Of a DNA stretch of 6,227 bases, positions 3,727 to 6,227 are shown in pieces (the stretch's first letter is position 1; every line of letters starts with the position of its first letter). The position numbers and the translations under genes were made by a program. The DNA is taken from NCBI GenBank assembly GCA_045592225.1, contig JAZNUH010000074.1:1-6227 (forward strand), in the 5' to 3' direction. The DNA is from JAZNUH01 sp045592225 (lineage in GTDB: Bacteria > Bacillota > Clostridia > UMGS1883 > UMGS1540). The notes under the pieces are model-generated. The model did not search any database and was not told the DNA's origin. It was given only the letters and a program-made list of their open reading frames with translations.

Positions 3727-6063
3727 ATGAAAAGAATTTTATCATTTATCTTATGTTTAACAATGATTTTGAGCCTTTCAATAACTGTTTATGCCGAAAA
3801 CGGCAAGTTTACAGATGTAAAGGCTGACAGCTGGTATTATGATGATGTGTATAATGCAGTAAGACTTGGAATAATCAACGGCAAAAGCGAAACAATCTTT
3901 GCGCCCGATGATTTTCTTACATATGCAGAAGCCATAAAGCTTGCGGCGTGTATGCACCAGCTATACAGAGAAGGAAGCGTTTACCTTGTGGCTATCGGCG
4001 ACCCCTGGTATCAGAGATATGTTGACTACTGCAAAGATGAAGGAGTTATAACAAAGGATTATAACTACGGTGAAAAGGCTACAAGAGCCGGATATATGGA
4101 AATATTCGCAAATGCTCTTCCTGATGAGGCACTTAAGGAAATCAACAGTATTCCCGATGGTGCTATACCCGATGTTCCTGTATACGAGGAATACTCAAAG
4201 GCTGTATACAAGCTTTACCGCGCAGGAATTCTTACAGGGGTTGATGCCGCACACAGATGCGACCCCGGCTCAACAATCAAAAGATGCGAGGTTGCGGCAA
4301 TCATTACAAGAATGATGAACGAAAATGAAAGAATTGAATTCAGTATGGGTTCTTCATCCGCAGAAAATAAAAAAGAAGAAAACGAAAAAGAAGATAAGCC
4401 CAAGCTTGAAATTCCCGAAAATGCAGAACCTGTTCCCGATGCCAAGGATGAAACTCCTGTTATAGAAAAGGTTGAAACTCCCGATATGTATGAGCCTTTT
4501 GAAATTGTAGTGCAGCCCGAAAATATTGACTCGGCTGACGAGGGAGAAACACTTACATATACAGTTAAGGCAACAGGTGGCAAAACACCATACACATATC
4601 AGTGGGTTTCAAGAGCCCGGCATAATCAGACAGCGGAAATAAGCGAGAGCGAGTATGCAAAGGGGACAAAGACAAATACACTTTCTCTCGTTTTTGATCT
4701 GGATAATTCCACAACAAGTCAGTTCTGCTGCAAGATTACCGATGCTCTTGGTCAGGAAGTGACTTCGGATTATGTGACAATGCCTGAAAAGGTATTCATC
4801 TTTAAGCCGGAGGATGTCATTAAATCCAATTCAGGTTACATTTTCGCGGGCAGAGTTGAAAAAGGTGCTTTAAGAGTCGGCGAAACAGTTTCAATGCATA
4901 TGCCGTCACAAGGTATTGAGGTTTTCGGTACTGCAACAAAAATTGAAATGTTCAAAAAATCCATTGACGAGGTAAAAGAAAACGATTATTGCGGAATTCT
5001 GATAGAAGAGCCGGAGCCAATACCATATGACAAATGGGTGGTTGAAAATCTGGGAGAAACACTGGCAGAACGACTTGTAAATATGGGTGATTATGGCTTT
5101 AAGGCATGGATGCATATAACACCTTGCAGATACACCGCAGATATTGGAGATAAATCATATGTGTACGTCAACGTTTTCGGCGGTAAGGCTCCATACACAT
5201 ATAAATGGTATAAGAGCGAAAACTCAGGCGAGTATACAGAACTTAAGAATGATGACAATCATAAAATAGTTGAAGGTAAGGTGGAAATCCTTGTCGATGA
5301 AGCCGAGTTTTCAAAATGTATGACATATAAGTGCATAGTAACCGATGCTACAGGCTTTACAAAAACAGCAAATAATATGTATGTTGTTCCCGGCGGAAAA
5401 CCATATATCATAAGTCAGCCATATGATTTGTACGCAAACCCCGGGGATAAGGTTACATTCAGAATCAGCACACGAGCCGCTGAAGTCACATATCAGTGGT
5501 ATGTGAAATATGACGGCAGAACAACCTGGCAGAAAATTGAAGAGACTGACTCGTGGGCAAAAGGTGCCACAACTCCCTGGCTTGAAATACAGGTTGAAAA
5601 GACTGACCTTGTAAACCACTGTGAATATATGTGCGAAGTAACACAGGGAGAATACAGTGTGCGTTCCGAAACAGCAAAGCTGCTTCCCGAAAATGTTATT
5701 ATAACCGAACAACCCCAAAATGCAATAGGAAAGCATGCCGGATACGCACAGTTTAAGATAAAGGCAGAGGGTGCAAACGGCCCCATTACATATCAGTGGC
5801 TGATACAGACGCCCGACAACGAAATACCGCTTAAAATTACAGAAGGCTTCAGCTGGGCAGGCGGATATGACACAGACACTCTTTCGGTGGCTGTTGACCA
5901 AACCAAACTGACATCCGATTACAAATTCAGTTGTATTGTAACCGACAAAAACGGCGTAAAGAGGGTGTCCGATGAAGTCTATGTAATTGTTACTGCCGAT
6001 GCAGATGTGACACTTGAAGAGGATTACCCGAAAAAGCCTGAAATGATAGTTATTTTGGACTAA
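3727..6063 (+). CDS. Secreted SLH and Ig-like surface protein with EF-Tu domain-2-like module
   Basis: This 778-residue exported protein is probably held on the cell wall. Residues 1-23 are a signal peptide (cleavage after VYA). Three SLH domains follow at about 28-80 (FTDVKADSWYYDDV), 88-131 and 147-198; such domains bind secondary cell-wall polymers. Their usual TRAE motif is degenerate (TYAE, TRAG, KRCE). A Lys/Glu-rich linker (199-257) leads to four Ig-like domains at about 258-355, 458-556, 559-655 and 658-760, each with a TYxW strand and an [FY]xCxVT-type strand, and a short acidic tail. Between the first and second Ig-like domains, residues 356-443 resemble domain 2 of elongation factor Tu (EDV, GRVEKG 375-380, VGE, IEMFKK 406-411). 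No GTPase domain is present. The start is set by CAGGAGG (3715-3721), 5 nt before the ATG. It is the third gene of the operon, with a 30-bp gap to another secreted protein. Adhesion or binding to a polymer or protein is a reasonable inference. Confidence 0.9.
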   Translation: MKRILSFILCLTMILSLSITVYAENGKFTDVKADSWYYDDVYNAVRLGIINGKSETIFAPDDFLTYAEAIKLAACMHQLYREGSVYLVAIGDPWYQRYVDYCKDEGVITKDYNYGEKATRAGYMEIFANALPDEALKEINSIPDGAIPDVPVYEEYSKAVYKLYRAGILTGVDAAHRCDPGSTIKRCEVAAIITRMMNENERIEFSMGSSSAENKKEENEKEDKPKLEIPENAEPVPDAKDETPVIEKVETPDMYEPFEIVVQPENIDSADEGETLTYTVKATGGKTPYTYQWVSRARHNQTAEISESEYAKGTKTNTLSLVFDLDNSTTSQFCCKITDALGQEVTSDYVTMPEKVFIFKPEDVIKSNSGYIFAGRVEKGALRVGETVSMHMPSQGIEVFGTATKIEMFKKSIDEVKENDYCGILIEEPEPIPYDKWVVENLGETLAERLVNMGDYGFKAWMHITPCRYTADIGDKSYVYVNVFGGKAPYTYKWYKSENSGEYTELKNDDNHKIVEGKVEILVDEAEFSKCMTYKCIVTDATGFTKTANNMYVVPGGKPYIISQPYDLYANPGDKVTFRISTRAAEVTYQWYVKYDGRTTWQKIEETDSWAKGATTPWLEIQVEKTDLVNHCEYMCEVTQGEYSVRSETAKLLPENVIITEQPQNAIGKHAGYAQFKIKAEGANGPITYQWLIQTPDNEIPLKITEGFSWAGGYDTDTLSVAVDQTKLTSDYKFSCIVTDKNGVKRVSDEVYVIVTADADVTLEEDYPKKPEMIVILD

Positions 6064-6093
6064 ACATAAAAATAAAGAAAAGAGGTAGAAAAG

Positions 6094-6227
6094 ATGAAAA
6101 AATTATTATCAATGGTACTTGCACTTGTAATGGTACTCTCACTTGCTGTTACTGTAAGTGCAGAGTGCGACCATCAGCTTATGAAAATGGCTAATATGAA
6201 CAGCCATTATTCAGAATGCACAATATG
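6094..6227 (+). CDS. Secreted protein, N-terminal fragment
   Basis: Only the first 44 codons are in the window; the gene continues past the right edge. Residues 1-23 are a clear signal peptide (lysine start, leucine/valine core, VSA cleavage site). The mature part begins ECDHQ and continues through HYSEC, a CxH...HxxxC spacing that could bind a metal. The ribosome site GAGG (6082-6085) lies 8 nt before the ATG. It follows the surface-protein gene after 30 bp with no terminator, so it is very likely co-transcribed. The signal peptide is similar in style to that of the preceding gene. No function can be named from so short a piece. Confidence 0.75.
   Translation, partial: MKKLLSMVLALVMVLSLAVTVSAECDHQLMKMANMNSHYSECTI

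Noticed and set aside
5311..5901. A 196-codon leftward frame opposite the surface-protein gene
   Set aside because: It is antisense to well-supported Ig-like domains, has no ribosome site, and its residues reflect the opposite strand's codon use.

Overview
The window looks like chromosomal DNA from an AT-rich, low-GC Gram-positive bacterium, most likely an anaerobic Clostridia-class (gut-type) Firmicute. The signs are strong AGGAGG-type ribosome sites, a Tn916-like integrase, a surface protein anchored by S-layer homology (SLH) domains, and a LuxR-type regulator with a seven-helix membrane sensor. This taxonomic placement is inference. No rRNA, tRNA or CRISPR array was found.

Left region (1-1620), the end of an integrative element: a few codons of a possible decayed transposase are followed by a sigma70-type promoter, a hairpin that covers the ribosome site, and a complete 412-codon tyrosine recombinase of the Tn916 Int type. 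Downstream is about 190 bp without a gene but dense in signals: three TTACGCCA repeats, a 13-bp direct repeat present twice, an exact-consensus promoter (TTGACA, 17 bp, TATAAT) pointing right, an inverted repeat, and a strong bidirectional terminator. I read this as the int-proximal attachment arm of the element. The promoter plus terminator would also define a small RNA of about 95 nt, or an outward promoter that becomes productive on circularisation.

Middle region (1630-2990): a leftward gene encodes a membrane-embedded LuxR-family regulator, with a signal/lipobox segment, seven helices and a C-terminal DNA-binding helix-turn-helix. The 360-bp divergent intergenic stretch carries four copies of AGTGTGGG in two orientations, candidate promoters for both directions, and a sequence that folds on paper into a three-way junction (2901-2980) in the leader of the rightward operon.

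Right region (3052-6227 and beyond), a tightly packed rightward operon: two small overlapping zinc-ribbon proteins are followed by a 778-residue secreted SLH/Ig-like protein and the start of another secreted protein. The surface protein has a domain closely resembling domain 2 of elongation factor Tu between its first and second Ig-like domains, which is the most surprising feature of the window. A possible reading is that the membrane LuxR protein senses an envelope signal and controls itself and perhaps the divergent surface-protein operon. The layout suggests this but the sequence does not prove it.
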